This document shows, piece after piece, positions 17,216 to 26,640 of a stretch of 60,119 nt of DNA; position 1 is the first letter of the stretch, and each line of letters begins with the position of its first letter. The notes beneath the pieces were generated by a model. It searched no databases. It saw nothing but the letters and a program-made list of their open reading frames with translations, and was not told the DNA's origin. The stretch lies in the NCBI RefSeq assembly GCF_003601925.1, contig NZ_QZWH01000045.1, positions 1-60,119 on the forward strand, written 5' to 3'. Made by a program: the position numbers and the translations under genes. Source of the stretch: Buttiauxella izardii. GTDB lineage: Bacteria > Pseudomonadota > Gammaproteobacteria > Enterobacterales > Enterobacteriaceae.

Positions 17216-17240
17216 AAGCCCCGCAGTGTAGGCGGGGCTT
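17216..17240. terminator. bidirectional terminator between ccdB and uspA
   Basis: GCCCCGC (17218-17224) pairs with GCGGGGC (17232-17238). An A run on the left serves as the T run for leftward uspA transcripts, and a short TT on the right serves ccdAB. The two genes converge here. Confidence 0.85.
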
Positions 17241-17260
17241 CAGGTTATCTAGAATAAATT

Positions 17261-17698
17261 TTAATCTTCGTCTTCATCGCGCAATGGAACAATCAACATA
17301 TCAACGTGAACGGTGTTGATCAGCTGACGTGCTGAAGACATCAGTTTGCTCCAGAAATCCTGGTGGTGCCCGCAGACCACTAAGTCCATATCGTATTTCT
17401 TAATCGCATCGACCAGAACCTGGCCCAGGTCGCCGCTGCCGCTCAGGGTTTCAGTAATCGGATAACCCGCGCCAGTGGAAAGCTCGCTCAGCGCGTGGTG
17501 AGTTTCTTCGGAAATGCGTTTCTGCATATCACCCAGATTTACATCAATCAGTCCGGTATAGAGATCGGAGTAATTTACATCGACATGAATCAAGGAAACC
17601 TTGGCGTTGTATGGGCGAGCCATAGAAACCGCTTTTTCCACCAATACTTTGCTCTCCGGGGAGAGGTCTACCGCGATCAGAATGTGTTTGTAAGCCAT
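17261..17698 (-). CDS. uspA: universal stress protein A
   Basis: This 145-residue cytoplasmic protein made in growth arrest starts [55 protein letters not shown], nearly identical to E. coli UspA (144 residues). Conserved [32 protein letters not shown] follows. It lacks the ATP-binding G-x2-G-x9-G(S/T) loop, as does E. coli UspA, which is autophosphorylated rather than a classic ATP binder. Divergent from uspB across 365 bases. Confidence 0.97.
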   Translation of the reverse strand: MAYKHILIAVDLSPESKVLVEKAVSMARPYNAKVSLIHVDVNYSDLYTGLIDVNLGDMQKRISEETHHALSELSTGAGYPITETLSGSGDLGQVLVDAIKKYDMDLVVCGHHQDFWSKLMSSARQLINTVHVDMLIVPLRDEDED

Positions 17699-18063
17699 AA
17701 TTTTACTCCTTCCATAAGTTGTCGATGACCAGCCTGGCCGGATAGCACGATGTGTTTCTCGAGTGCTAACCGCGTGTAAGGACTTAAATTGTAGATTGTA
17801 TTTCTACCCTATAGCGAATGATAAAAATCGTCAATGTGTCACCGCTTTATACATTGAAGCCCCAAATGAACGTAATCGCTTTGATAAAGGCTAACGATCT
17901 GGCAAAAAAAGTAGCGGATCTCCTACACTATTAAATAAGCCGTTCCGGAATAGTAATGTGAGCCGGATCGGCTTTTTGGGCTCGCTGAACGGTCTTTCTG
18001 GTTTTCGGGGTGTGCGGTTGCCCTGGAGTGATGTTCTGGGGCTTCACCGGGAGGGGTATTATG
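17699..18063. promoter_or_regulatory. uspA-uspB divergent control region
   Basis: This 365-base gene-free stretch should hold the promoters of both genes. CTACACT (17923-17929) is close to the sigma-S -10 consensus CTATACT and suits uspB, which is sigma-S dependent in E. coli. A short hairpin AGCCG-GAT-CGGCT followed by TTTTT (17961-17975) lies in the uspB leader and could attenuate it. I could not identify the uspA promoter with confidence. Confidence 0.45.
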
Positions 18064-18399
18064 ATGATCAGCACCGTCGCGCTTTTTTGGGCGCTTTGTG
18101 TAGTTTGTGTGGTGAATATGGCGCGCTATTACTCATCTTTGCGTGCGCTGCTGGTGGTACTGCGCGGTTGCGATCCGCTGCTGTATCAATATGTCGATGG
18201 CGGGGGCTTTTTTACCGCACACGGCCAGCCAAGCAAACAGATTCGCTTAGTGGGCTATATCTATGCTCAGCGTTATCTTGACCATCACGACGATGAGTTT
18301 ATCCGCCGCTGTGAACGTCTGCGTCGCCAGTTTATTTTGACCAGCGCGTTATGCGGACTTGTGGTGATCAGCCTTATCGGTTTGATGATTTGGCATTAA
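18064..18399 (+). CDS. uspB: universal stress protein B
   Basis: This 111-residue inner-membrane protein has two membrane segments, at the start ([23 protein letters not shown]) and the end ([22 protein letters not shown]), and a basic middle part ([14 protein letters not shown]). Sequence and length match E. coli UspB, a sigma-S-controlled protein needed for ethanol resistance in stationary phase. GGGAGG precedes the start; an ATG one codon earlier (18061) is equally possible. Confidence 0.95.
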   Translation: MISTVALFWALCVVCVVNMARYYSSLRALLVVLRGCDPLLYQYVDGGGFFTAHGQPSKQIRLVGYIYAQRYLDHHDDEFIRRCERLRRQFILTSALCGLVVISLIGLMIWH

Positions 18400-18412
18400 C
18401 AGCTTTGAGCAC

Positions 18413-18450
18413 ATAAAAAAAGCGAGCCAGTTTCCTGACTCGCTTTTTGC
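18413..18450. terminator. terminator between uspB and pitA
   Basis: AGCGAGCCAG and CTGACTCGCT (18421-18444) form a stem with one mismatch around TTTC. It is flanked by an A run on the left and TTTTT on the right, so it can end both convergent genes. Confidence 0.9.
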
Positions 18451-18470
18451 TTTTTACAGCGCCTGCAATC

Positions 18471-19973
18471 TTAAATGAAGTGCAGTGAAATCCAGTAAAG
18501 CGTACCGGAAAGCAGAATCGATACCGGCAAAGTAAACACCCAGGCCATCAGGATGTTCGTCACCGTTTTACGCTGCAAACCACCACCATCAACCACCATC
18601 GTCCCCGCTACGGAAGAAGACAGCACGTGAGTAGTGGAAACCGGCATCCCGGTGTAGCTCGCAATACCGATAGAGACGGCGGCTGTCATCTGCGCGGACA
18701 TACCCTGCGCATACGTCATGCCTTTCTTGCCAATCTTCTCACCGATAGTGGTCGCCACACGACGCCAGCCAATCATAGTACCGAGGCCAAGCGCCAGAGC
18801 GACCGCCATGATAATCCAGATTGGTGCGTACTCGATGGTATACAACAGGTCAGTTTTCAGCTCTTTCAGGAAGCGCTTATCGTCCGGTTTGGTTTCCGGC
18901 AGTTTAGCCACTTTCTCTGAAGTATCAGAGATGCACAGCAGCAGGCGGCGCATATGGCTGCGCTGCTCAACGCTCAACTTGTCATAGCTGTCGATAGTGC
19001 CCAGCAGTTCTTTCGCACGCTGTACCGCAATAATGGCGCGGCTGGCATCGCAGTGGAACTCAGCAGGCTTATCCTGGCCCTTCACTTCTTCAGGGGTCGG
19101 AATAGCCGGGTTGAGATCAACCACGTGCTTAATCACATCGCCGTGCTGCGCGTAGTACTGCTCGAGGTGAGTGATGGCATCGCGAGTACGAGCAATGTCG
19201 TAACCGGAAGCATTCATGTTCACCACGAAGCCCGCAGGAGCAACGCCAATCAAAACCAGCATGATCAGGCCGATGCCTTTCTGACCGTCGTTTGCGCCAT
19301 GGGAGAAGCTCACGCCAATAGCGGAGATAATCAGGGCGATACGCGTCCAGAATGGTGGCTTTTTCTTGCCGTCTTGTTTTTCACGTTCGGCAGGTGTCAG
19401 GTGGATACGACGGCGCTTTTTGGTGCCGCTCCAGTAGCGACGTAGCAAAAAGATTAACCCGCCCGCAATCACCAGACCCACGAGTGGAGAGAGGATCAAC
19501 GACATGAAAATCCCAATCACTTTCGGGATATTCAATGCATCAACGACCGAAGTGCCGTTCATTAATGCGTTCGTCAAACCAATACCAATGATGGCACCGA
19601 TTAGCGTATGGGAGCTGGAGGCCGGCAGACCGAAATACCAGGTGCCGAGGTTCCAGATGATAGCGGCCAGCAACATAGAGAACACCATGGCAAGACCATG
19701 AGCGGACCCTACGTTCAATAGCAGATCGGTTGGCAACATATGCACGATGGCATACGCAACACTCAATCCGCCGAGCAGAACGCCGAGGAAGTTAAATAAT
19801 GCTGCCATTGCCACCGCAAGTTGCGATCGCATTGCGCGAGTATAGATAACCGTTGCCACCGCGTTAGCAGTGTCGTGGAAGCCGTTGATCGCTTCGTAGA
19901 AGAGAACAAATGCCAGAGCAAGTAATAGCAATAGCCCGGTATGAAGATCCAGGCCGTTAAACAGAAATTCCAT
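18471..19973 (-). CDS. pitA: low-affinity phosphate/metal-phosphate transporter PitA
   Basis: This 500-residue inner-membrane symporter takes up metal-phosphate with protons. Two inverted PHO4-family signatures are visible: [24 protein letters not shown] near the start, and [39 protein letters not shown] near the end. [18 protein letters not shown] and [21 protein letters not shown] are also conserved. The start at 19973 ([13 protein letters not shown]) corresponds to the E. coli start; the open frame to 20039 is extra. The large cytoplasmic loop differs most from E. coli, as expected. Confidence 0.96.
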   Translation of the reverse strand: MEFLFNGLDLHTGLLLLLALAFVLFYEAINGFHDTANAVATVIYTRAMRSQLAVAMAALFNFLGVLLGGLSVAYAIVHMLPTDLLLNVGSAHGLAMVFSMLLAAIIWNLGTWYFGLPASSSHTLIGAIIGIGLTNALMNGTSVVDALNIPKVIGIFMSLILSPLVGLVIAGGLIFLLRRYWSGTKKRRRIHLTPAEREKQDGKKKPPFWTRIALIISAIGVSFSHGANDGQKGIGLIMLVLIGVAPAGFVVNMNASGYDIARTRDAITHLEQYYAQHGDVIKHVVDLNPAIPTPEEVKGQDKPAEFHCDASRAIIAVQRAKELLGTIDSYDKLSVEQRSHMRRLLLCISDTSEKVAKLPETKPDDKRFLKELKTDLLYTIEYAPIWIIMAVALALGLGTMIGWRRVATTIGEKIGKKGMTYAQGMSAQMTAAVSIGIASYTGMPVSTTHVLSSSVAGTMVVDGGGLQRKTVTNILMAWVFTLPVSILLSGTLYWISLHFI

Positions 19974-20202
19974 AGACGTTACGCCATTTTGAGGACATGA
20001 ACGCGGCGCATTATGTAAGACAACTCCGTAATGCGCCAACAGAAATATGGCCTTTTCTTGATGTTTGTTAGTTGAACGTCAAACATTGAAAAGATTTACG
20101 TATTTATTTTCAATCACCTGCAATTGTTAAGACGCTTTTAGCTGGTGCGACCAGCCCGCTATCTTTACAATTCCTTGCATTAAGCATAGTCGGGAGTAGG
20201 TC

Positions 20203-21396
20203 GTGGAAAAGTTTGATGCCGTAATAATTGGTGCGGGAGCCGCAGGAATGTTCTGTGCAGCGATGGCTGGGCAGGCGGGAAGCAAAGTGCTGCTCATCGA
20301 TAACGGTAAAAAACCAGGCCGTAAAATTCTGATGTCCGGCGGCGGGCGCTGCAACTTTACTAACCTTTATATCGAGCCCGCAGCGTATCTCAGCCAAAAC
20401 CCTCATTTTTGTAAGTCTGCTCTTGCGCGCTACACCCAATGGGACTTTATCGACATGATCGGTAAGCACAATATTGCGTGGCACGAAAAGACTCTGGGCC
20501 AGCTTTTTTGTGACGAATCCGCGCAGCAGGTTGTCGATATGCTGGTGGCCGAGTGTGAAAAAGGGCAAGTTACGACGCGCCTGCGCAGTGAAGTGTTGAG
20601 CGTGGAACGTGATGAAAACGGCTATACCCTCGAATTAAACGGTGACACCGTACAAGCGCCAAAACTCGTCATCGCCACGGGCGGGCTTTCGATGCCGGGC
20701 CTGGGCGCGACGCCATTCGGCTACAAAATTGCTGAACAGTTTGGTTTGAAAGTGTTACCGACTCGCGCTGGCCTGGTGCCGTTTACGCTCCATAAACCGC
20801 TGCTCGAACAATTACAGGTGCTTTCTGGCGTCTCGGTTCCTTCTGTTATTACGGCTGAAAACGGTGTCAGTTTCCGCGAAAGTTTACTGTTTACCCATCG
20901 CGGCCTTTCCGGCCCGGCGGTTTTACAGCTTTCGAGTTACTGGCAACCTGGCGAGTTTGTGAGCGTTAACTTACTTCCTGATACCGATCTGGATGAGCTT
21001 CTTAACGAACAGCGCAACGCCCATCCGAATCAAAGTCTGAAAAACACGCTGGCGATGGTGCTGCCAAAACGCCTGGTGGAATGCCTGCAACAGCTTGAGC
21101 AAATTCCTGATGTGACGTTAAAGCAGCTTAATAGCCGCCAACAAACTGAATTAACCGAAACGCTGCAAGAATGGAAAGTGCAACCTAACGGCACCGAAGG
21201 CTATCGCACCGCAGAAGTCACCCTCGGCGGCGTGGACACCAACGAACTGAGTTCACGCACCATGGAAGCGCGTAACGTGCCGGGGCTTTACTTCATCGGC
21301 GAAGTGATGGACGTAAGTGGTTGGTTAGGTGGGTATAATTTCCAATGGGCATGGAGTTCCGCCTGGGCTTGTGCGCAGGATTTAGTGGGTCAGTAG
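20203..21396 (+). CDS. yhiN: YhiN, NAD(P)/FAD-dependent oxidoreductase (HI0933 family)
   Basis: This 397-residue flavoprotein begins with a dinucleotide-binding motif (VIIGAGAAGMFCAAMAGQAG). It has the family signatures GRKILMSGGGRCNFTN and, at the end, EVTLGGVDTNELSSRTMEARNVPGLYFIGEVMDVSGWLGGYNFQWAWSSAWACAQ. The start is GTG at 20203 after GGGAGTAGG. The HI0933/BaiN family includes bile-acid reductases, but the reaction of YhiN itself is not known to me. Next to pitA and divergent from it, as in E. coli. Confidence 0.92.
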   Translation: MEKFDAVIIGAGAAGMFCAAMAGQAGSKVLLIDNGKKPGRKILMSGGGRCNFTNLYIEPAAYLSQNPHFCKSALARYTQWDFIDMIGKHNIAWHEKTLGQLFCDESAQQVVDMLVAECEKGQVTTRLRSEVLSVERDENGYTLELNGDTVQAPKLVIATGGLSMPGLGATPFGYKIAEQFGLKVLPTRAGLVPFTLHKPLLEQLQVLSGVSVPSVITAENGVSFRESLLFTHRGLSGPAVLQLSSYWQPGEFVSVNLLPDTDLDELLNEQRNAHPNQSLKNTLAMVLPKRLVECLQQLEQIPDVTLKQLNSRQQTELTETLQEWKVQPNGTEGYRTAEVTLGGVDTNELSSRTMEARNVPGLYFIGEVMDVSGWLGGYNFQWAWSSAWACAQDLVGQ

Positions 21397-21500
21397 CGTC
21401 CAAATTTAAAACATTACATACCATGCCGATGGCAAAACTCTGAGTGGGTTAATTTTATTTCCTCATTCATATCAGGTGATCAAATTACAGGGACAGTTTT

Positions 21501-23114
21501 ATGAACGTTATCTATTACTCAATTGCAGGAGTTGTCGCTCTCATAGCCTTTTTGGTTGTGCTTGTCGTAAACAACAGAAAGTTAAAAGCTGTTAAAGCGG
21601 ATGCCGCAGATAAAGCCGCTCGCCTGGAACGCTACGCGACTATCACTGATGCCGAGGCTGAAGCTGATCGTATTGTCAGTATAGCCAAAGCAGCTGCACA
21701 GGAGCTGGAAACGGATTCACAGCGCATCCTGGATGAAGCAAAGATCGAAGCTGCGAAGACTATTGCTGTGAGTGAAGATGATGCAAAGTCAATTACTACA
21801 CGCGCTGATAATATTCTTTCTGATGCGCGTATCGCTGCCAAACGTCTGAACACTGAAGCTCTGGACGCTGTTGAAAAACAACGTTCCAAACGTGCTGAAA
21901 TTGAAAAGCAGATCGATGATCTACGTAATTCATACCGCGAAAAGAAGATTACTTTTGACGAGTTGGATGAAGCATTGTCGATTTATAAAGACGATATGGA
22001 ATTTGCCGAAATGGGCTTCTATGCCCCGCATTTTGATTTTGATACTTCTGAAGTTTTCCAGAATGCTATTCGCGCCAATCGTCAACGGCAGAAAGATATG
22101 TTGCGCGTCAAAACCGCGCTAGGTGCTATTTATTGCACTACAGAATGGACTGTGGGTGGCTCGAAGACTGAGGGCAATAAAATGACCACACGGGGCATTA
22201 ACATGACCGCCCGTGCATTTAATGGTGAGTGTGATGCAGCCATTGCCAATACCAACTTTAAGAACGTGGCAACCATGGAGTCACGTATATACAAAGCCTT
22301 TGATGTGTTGAACAAGTTAAATGAAGTCAACCAGATCCACATTAACCACGCCTACCGTGATCTGAAAATTGAAGAATTGCAGCTCACGTTTGAATACCGG
22401 GCAAAGAAGCAGGAAGAGAAAGAAGAGCAACGAGAAATTCGAGCCCAGATGGCCGAAGAGCGAAAAGCTCAGGCTGAGATTGACCGTGCCATCCGTGAAG
22501 CTGAAGAAGAAGAGCGCCGCGCCCAGAAAGCGCTGGATAAAGCCCGTAAAGAAATGGCTGAGAAATTGGCGAAAATGACCGCTGAACAAGCGTCAAAATA
22601 TCAGGAAAAGATCGATGCATTACAAGATGCGTTAACGGAAGCTGAGCTGAAAGGACAAAAAGCCCTAAGCATGGCGCAGCAGACCAAACGGGGTCATGTT
22701 TACGTTATTTCTAACATTGGCTCATTTGGAGAGAATGTCTTTAAAATAGGTATGACGCGTCGCCTTGACCCACAAGACCGCGTAGATGAACTGGGAAGTG
22801 CTTCAGTCCCATTCCTGTTTGATGTTCACGCAATGATTCATAGTGACGATGCTCCTGCCATGGAAAACTCGCTTCATCAGCATTTCAACGAGAAACGCAC
22901 CAACCTGGTGAACAAACGAAAAGAATTCTTTAACGTGAGCCTCGAGGAAATTAAAGAAGCGGTGTTTGATGTTGCCGGGAGCGATGTGGACTTTATCGAA
23001 ACGGCAAGTGCTCAGCACTACTTTGAAACGAAAGCCATTCGTAAACAACAGGCCGCAGCAGTAACACCGGTGGAAAATGAAGTTAAGCCACCTCGCTTTG
23101 CCGAAGCTATTTAA
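21501..23114 (+). CDS. membrane-anchored DUF4041 protein with GIY-YIG (T5orf172) nuclease domain
   Basis: This 537-residue protein has four parts. One N-terminal membrane helix (4-24, YYSIAGVVALIAFLVVLVV) is followed by a long alanine/glutamate-rich coiled coil (25-165). A DUF4041-like domain (about 165-295) includes EMGFYAPHFDFDTSEVFQ and AIYCTTEWTVGG. A second charged coiled coil (295-395) leads to a T5orf172/GIY-YIG-type domain (396-490) with HVYVISNIG...NVFKIGMTRR...DRVDELG and the acidic residue in APAMENSLHQHF. This suggests a nuclease held at the inner membrane, facing the cytoplasm. AGGGA precedes the ATG. Not present at this site in E. coli K-12, so probably acquired. Function unknown; phage defence is one guess. 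Confidence 0.8.
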   Translation: MNVIYYSIAGVVALIAFLVVLVVNNRKLKAVKADAADKAARLERYATITDAEAEADRIVSIAKAAAQELETDSQRILDEAKIEAAKTIAVSEDDAKSITTRADNILSDARIAAKRLNTEALDAVEKQRSKRAEIEKQIDDLRNSYREKKITFDELDEALSIYKDDMEFAEMGFYAPHFDFDTSEVFQNAIRANRQRQKDMLRVKTALGAIYCTTEWTVGGSKTEGNKMTTRGINMTARAFNGECDAAIANTNFKNVATMESRIYKAFDVLNKLNEVNQIHINHAYRDLKIEELQLTFEYRAKKQEEKEEQREIRAQMAEERKAQAEIDRAIREAEEEERRAQKALDKARKEMAEKLAKMTAEQASKYQEKIDALQDALTEAELKGQKALSMAQQTKRGHVYVISNIGSFGENVFKIGMTRRLDPQDRVDELGSASVPFLFDVHAMIHSDDAPAMENSLHQHFNEKRTNLVNKRKEFFNVSLEEIKEAVFDVAGSDVDFIETASAQHYFETKAIRKQQAAAVTPVENEVKPPRFAEAI

Positions 23115-23180
23115 TCTTCGATACGAAATGCATTAGTGGGTGCGCAATAACCCTCTCGTTCAATAAACCAGGCTGCTGAT

Positions 23181-23528
23181 ATGCGTCTTAATGTTGTTTG
23201 TTACACCTTGCTGGGGCTGGCGCTAATCGCCAGCTTTTTCTTTACTCATCCGATTGGGATGTGGTTGTTCCTCGTCACTTTATTGACGTTTCTGGTGTAC
23301 GGCGCAGACAAATTTGCGGCCCGTAAAGGCTGGCAGCGAGTCCCGGAAATCACGCTGTTAGTTTTTGGACTTGTCGGCGGTTGGATTGGTGCGATTTTCG
23401 GCCAGCAGGTGTTCCGGCATAAAACTCAAAAACAGCCGTTCAGAACCTGGTTTATGCTCAGTATTGCCGTGAATATCGTGGCGGTGTTGGGAGCGGGATA
23501 CTGGATGTATGGTCGCTGGATTTTTTAG
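23181..23528 (+). CDS. DUF1294 inner-membrane protein
   Basis: This 115-residue protein has three or four membrane segments. The DUF1294 signature is clear: LVYGADKFAARKGWQRVPEITLLVFGLVGGWIGAIFGQQVFRHKTQKQPFRTWF. Family members sometimes carry a cold-shock domain; this one does not. It follows the DUF4041 gene by 66 bases in the same direction and is closed by a strong terminator, so the two may form one transcript. Function unknown. Confidence 0.85.
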   Translation: MRLNVVCYTLLGLALIASFFFTHPIGMWLFLVTLLTFLVYGADKFAARKGWQRVPEITLLVFGLVGGWIGAIFGQQVFRHKTQKQPFRTWFMLSIAVNIVAVLGAGYWMYGRWIF

Positions 23529-23544
23529 TTTCATATAATAAAAA

Positions 23545-23577
23545 ACGCCCCGGTTAACGAATTAGCCGGGGCGTTTG
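23545..23577 (+). terminator. intrinsic terminator after the DUF1294 gene
   Basis: ACGCCCCGG (23545-23553) pairs with CCGGGGCGT (23566-23574) around a 12-base loop. TTTGTCTTTTC follows, 17 bases after the stop codon. Confidence 0.92.
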
Positions 23578-23579
23578 TC

Positions 23580-23980
23580 TTTTCTTACTTAAAAAATATA
23601 AGAATTTCACTTTTACGTTCAGGGTTTATCCTCTTCTTCAGTCAGAATTTTTTTTGGGTCCTTTTGCGCGCTGGTTTTTGGTTGACTTGGTTATTTATAG
23701 GCGATCTGTTTTAATAAGATCGGTGTAAAGTGGTGAGTTAAAAACTGAACAGATAATATCATAGCCACCGAACTTTGGTATCTGCCCCCCCATCTTTTAT
23801 AATTTCATAAAATCATTTAGTAATTCTTAATTAAGTTTTGATTGTTTTATCTGTTAGTAAATCTAATGGCGGTGACTGCATATTAAATGTGAAACTTCGT
23901 CTATTATTGTTTTCCCAATGGTGCAACTGCGACTTGAATATTCAACCAGTTTTTCTGACCCATTTATGTATTTAACATCA
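23580..23980. other. AT-rich stretch without a recognisable gene
   Basis: About 400 bases after the terminator contain no supported gene on either strand. A 23-codon minus-strand fragment reading SQPKTSAQKDPKKILTEEEDKP (around 23624-23692) could be a remnant C-terminus but has no start. The stretch is markedly AT-rich, and with the bepA remnant to its right it looks like debris left by past rearrangements. Confidence 0.5.
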
Positions 23981-23984
23981 ACGT

Positions 23985-24330
23985 TATTAGCAGGTAGCAC
24001 GTTAAGCATTGCTCAAGAACTGAGCATGGGGATTTTTACGTTCGTCAGTTGCGCGCTTCAACGCCACTCATTAACGACCCTTTTTTGGCGGCAAGGTGGT
24101 GATTCACTCGAGCATCTTGGTTTATAGCGATAATGGAAGCCAACTAGCATCGGTTGTGGCGCACGAAATCTCACACGTTACCCAGCGCCATCTGGCGCGT
24201 GCGATGGAAGACCAGAAAAATAGTTCTTCATTAGTCTGGGTCGGAACATTAGGCGCGTTGTTTTAGCCACCGCCAGCACATAAGCGGGAATGGCTGCGTT
24301 AACGGCGATAAACACCGGGCTTTCTAAGTC
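23985..24330 (+). pseudogene. bepA: decayed internal fragment of bepA (M48 metallopeptidase)
   Basis: Pieces of periplasmic protease/chaperone BepA (YfgC) can be read across two frames. GSTLSIAQELSMG is followed by a frameshift near 24029. [17 protein letters not shown] then jumps straight to [45 protein letters not shown], as if about 38 residues were deleted. A TAG stop follows near 24264, and AGMAALTAINTGLS reappears in another frame. The zinc motif HEISH is intact but there is no start, signal peptide or C-terminal TPR domain. E. coli bepA lies far from this locus, so this looks like an extra, dead copy. The rightward LysR gene begins just after it. Confidence 0.8.
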
Positions 24331-24342
24331 AAAAAGGAATGT

Positions 24343-25236
24343 ATGAAAGATAAAATAACAAAGGCAGAATTGAAAGCGTTTCAAATACTTGATCTTGTCC
24401 TCCGTCTTAAAAGTATAAAAGGTGCGGCTTCCGCTCTCGATATATCACAGGCAACCGTAAGTAAAACTCTTCAAAATATGCGTGAACTGTATAACGACCC
24501 AATCTTTTTTCGGGTGAGTCGGCAGTTAGAGCCAACCGTTTTTGCGCGTAGTCTTCACAAACGCATACAGTTAAAATTAAAGAGTAATACTGCACGGCCT
24601 GATTCGTCGGAGCTGATTCCAGGCAGTGAGCGGCTGGTGATTTCGAGTGCAGAGCATATCTCACCCAATATCATCCCTCTCACTTTTCATTTAGCAAAAG
24701 ATGAGAAGATCAATTCTGTCATACACGTTCCATTACCAGATTCACCAGAGAATGATTTGTTAAACAAATCAGTGGATGTGGTTTTTGATTATTATCCCAT
24801 TAACCACCCGGATATCATTTACAAGAAACTATTAAAAGAAGAGTTATGCATAGCTTGTAGTGAAAACCATCCGCGTATTTCACATTCAATGACGCAGAAA
24901 GAGTACTTACAGGAGTCGCATGCGCTTCTGAAAGGGAAATCTCCGGTCATCCGCATGAATGACAGCAAACCCGGCGACAGTTTGATAGGCAAAAATGTTG
25001 AGTTCGAAAGCGGTAGTTACATCGATCTGCTTTCCGTCGTGGAAGTGAGTGACCTGATTTGTATTATACCGACCAGCATTTTTGTGAAATTCAGCAGTGT
25101 ATTTATGATTAAAGCACCAAGATATAATTTTAATTTAGGCTTTAAAGCACCGATGCTCTATATGAGCTATCGTAAGAATTTTCAAAATGATTTTGAAAAA
25201 TACCCGATCATGAAGCTTTTGGAAAAAATTCATTAA
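24343..25236 (+). CDS. LysR-family regulator (first of two)
   Basis: This 297-residue protein has an N-terminal winged helix, FQILDLVLRLKSIKGAASALDISQATVSKTLQNMRELYNDPIFFRVSRQLEPT, typical of LysR regulators. The effector domain has a predicted RD-I segment DVVFDYYPINHPDIIYKKLLKEELCIACSENHPR. AAGGAATGT precedes the ATG. It lies between the bepA remnant and a REP pair, facing the second LysR gene, and upstream of a fimbrial operon in an AT-rich region. Its target is unknown; control of the fimbriae is possible. It is not a close match to any LysR protein I can name. Confidence 0.82.
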   Translation: MKDKITKAELKAFQILDLVLRLKSIKGAASALDISQATVSKTLQNMRELYNDPIFFRVSRQLEPTVFARSLHKRIQLKLKSNTARPDSSELIPGSERLVISSAEHISPNIIPLTFHLAKDEKINSVIHVPLPDSPENDLLNKSVDVVFDYYPINHPDIIYKKLLKEELCIACSENHPRISHSMTQKEYLQESHALLKGKSPVIRMNDSKPGDSLIGKNVEFESGSYIDLLSVVEVSDLICIIPTSIFVKFSSVFMIKAPRYNFNLGFKAPMLYMSYRKNFQNDFEKYPIMKLLEKIH

Positions 25237-25299
25237 GATTGTTAAAGATGAAAGGTTACGAAAATAATTTTTGTTGTGTTCAAGGTTTCAAAGGCATTT

Positions 25300-25376
25300 G
25301 TCGGATGACGCTTACGCTTATCCGACCTACGAAGGGAACGGTTTTGTAGGGTGGATAAGCGCTAGCGTCATCCACC
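25300..25376. repeat. REP pair in inverted orientation (BIME-like)
   Basis: The first unit GTCGGATGACGCTTACGCTT...CTAC (25300-25330) and the second, GTAGGGTGGATAAGCGCTAG...CACC (25346-25376), are near-perfect inverted copies separated by 15 bases. The form is that of enterobacterial REP elements. They lie between two convergent LysR genes and can fold into a long hairpin. Confidence 0.85.
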
Positions 25377-25397
25377 ATTTTCGTATGAAGGAAAAGG

Positions 25398-26330
25398 TTA
25401 ATAGAGTTCTTTACAGCCATTGATTACCTTAAGCAATTCGGTGAAGTTTTTGTTCTTTAGCGAGCTTCTATTGTAGGTCATATAAAACGTGACGGGGTCG
25501 GCTACAAAATCGGTTTCCAGCGTTTTGATGTTAAAGCTCAATGCTGCTTTTTTGGCAAACCATAAAGGAATGAAACTGATGCAGTCGGTCGATTCAGTAA
25601 TGGCCGTAATTGCGATAATAGAACTGCTGCTGAACGAAAATTCACGTTCGCCAAAATGTTCAAGTACATCATTTTGAAAACGTTTTACCCCTTCTGAACC
25701 GGTCATGAGTAAGGTTGCGTTTTCCCTTGCAATGTCTTCTATCGACAGGGTTGACCCTAAACGTGGGTGATCCTTGCGGCAAATCGGTACCGTTTGTTCC
25801 GTGATAAACTGCTCTGTGACGGTCGAAAAACTGTAATAAGGTTTGGTATCAAAAATGATGTCTGCTTTGCGGTAGATTAAAATATCTTCGTCATTGTTTA
25901 ATGATGCATCTGCGCTGATGTGCGAGATTTCACAGCGCAAGTTTGTAGTTTCAATTTTCGAGCATATTGGCGGCAAAATCCGCATGGCACCGTAGGCGGT
26001 TGAATGAATGATAAATTTGCTTTTTGTGCTGGTGTCCTTGAAGTAGTCCAGGCTATTAATTAGCTGACCAAAACCTTCACTCAAGTGCGTGTGCAGGTTT
26101 TCAGCAACCGTCGTTGCCACCAGGCCTTTCCCTTCCCGCACAAAAAGCGGATCGTCAAAGAAGCTGCGTAATCGAGTCAACGACTGGCTCACCGCTGATG
26201 GAGTAATTCCAAAAAGACTGGCAGCCTTAGACACGCTTTGATGTATAAAAATTGCCTCAAACGTTAAAAGCAAGTTTAAATCAAAACCTTTGATTTTATC
26301 TATGTTGGATAAAAGTGTGTTGTCAGACAT
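25398..26330 (-). CDS. LysR-family regulator (second of two)
   Basis: This 310-residue LysR-type regulator has the winged helix FDLNLLLTFEAIFIHQSVSKAASLFGITPSAVSQSLTRLRSFFDDPLFVREGKGLVATTVA, resembling YbeF/LeuO-type proteins, and a full effector domain. It is divergent from the fimbrial operon, whose first gene starts 311 bases away. That arrangement makes it the most likely direct regulator of the fimbriae and of itself. No TTG start or unusual feature was needed. Not recognisable as LeuO itself. Confidence 0.85.
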   Translation of the reverse strand: MSDNTLLSNIDKIKGFDLNLLLTFEAIFIHQSVSKAASLFGITPSAVSQSLTRLRSFFDDPLFVREGKGLVATTVAENLHTHLSEGFGQLINSLDYFKDTSTKSKFIIHSTAYGAMRILPPICSKIETTNLRCEISHISADASLNNDEDILIYRKADIIFDTKPYYSFSTVTEQFITEQTVPICRKDHPRLGSTLSIEDIARENATLLMTGSEGVKRFQNDVLEHFGEREFSFSSSSIIAITAITESTDCISFIPLWFAKKAALSFNIKTLETDFVADPVTFYMTYNRSSLKNKNFTELLKVINGCKELY

Positions 26331-26640
26331 ATAACCCTCTGAATTTATAAATTGCCCAGAAGCCCGATTTGCTGTTTTTCCTGTTCTATTTTAGGAAGCA
26401 GTATAGCAGAAGAAAGCTTATCTATTATCTTAAACGCTACAAAAATAGTCGAATAAATAATTATTACTGATGTCACTACTAATGATATCTAAAGGTTTTT
26501 TTACGGGGAACGTGCATTAAGAATTTTTAAAACTATCTATAAGCGTGGCTAACTGTTCTGCTAACTCATTAAGTTGTAAAATTCAGTCTGTTTAGAAAAT
26601 ATAATCATTTCAACTAATATATAAAGAGAATAGGCATTTT
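26331..26640. promoter_or_regulatory. control region between LysR gene and fimbrial operon
   Basis: This 310-base AT-rich gap should hold the promoters of both divergent genes. TATAAT at 26600-26605 is a perfect -10 hexamer 36 bases before the fimbrial start, but no good -35 stands at 16-18 bases, which suggests an activated promoter. No inverted repeats typical of phase-variable fim switches flank it. Confidence 0.45.

Noticed and set aside
23624-23692. Minus-strand fragment ending KKILTEEEDKP
   Set aside because: Only about 23 codons without a start or a family match; too little to call a pseudogene.
26331-26640. Invertible fim switch
   Set aside because: No pair of short inverted repeats flanks a promoter segment and no fimB/fimE-type recombinase is present.
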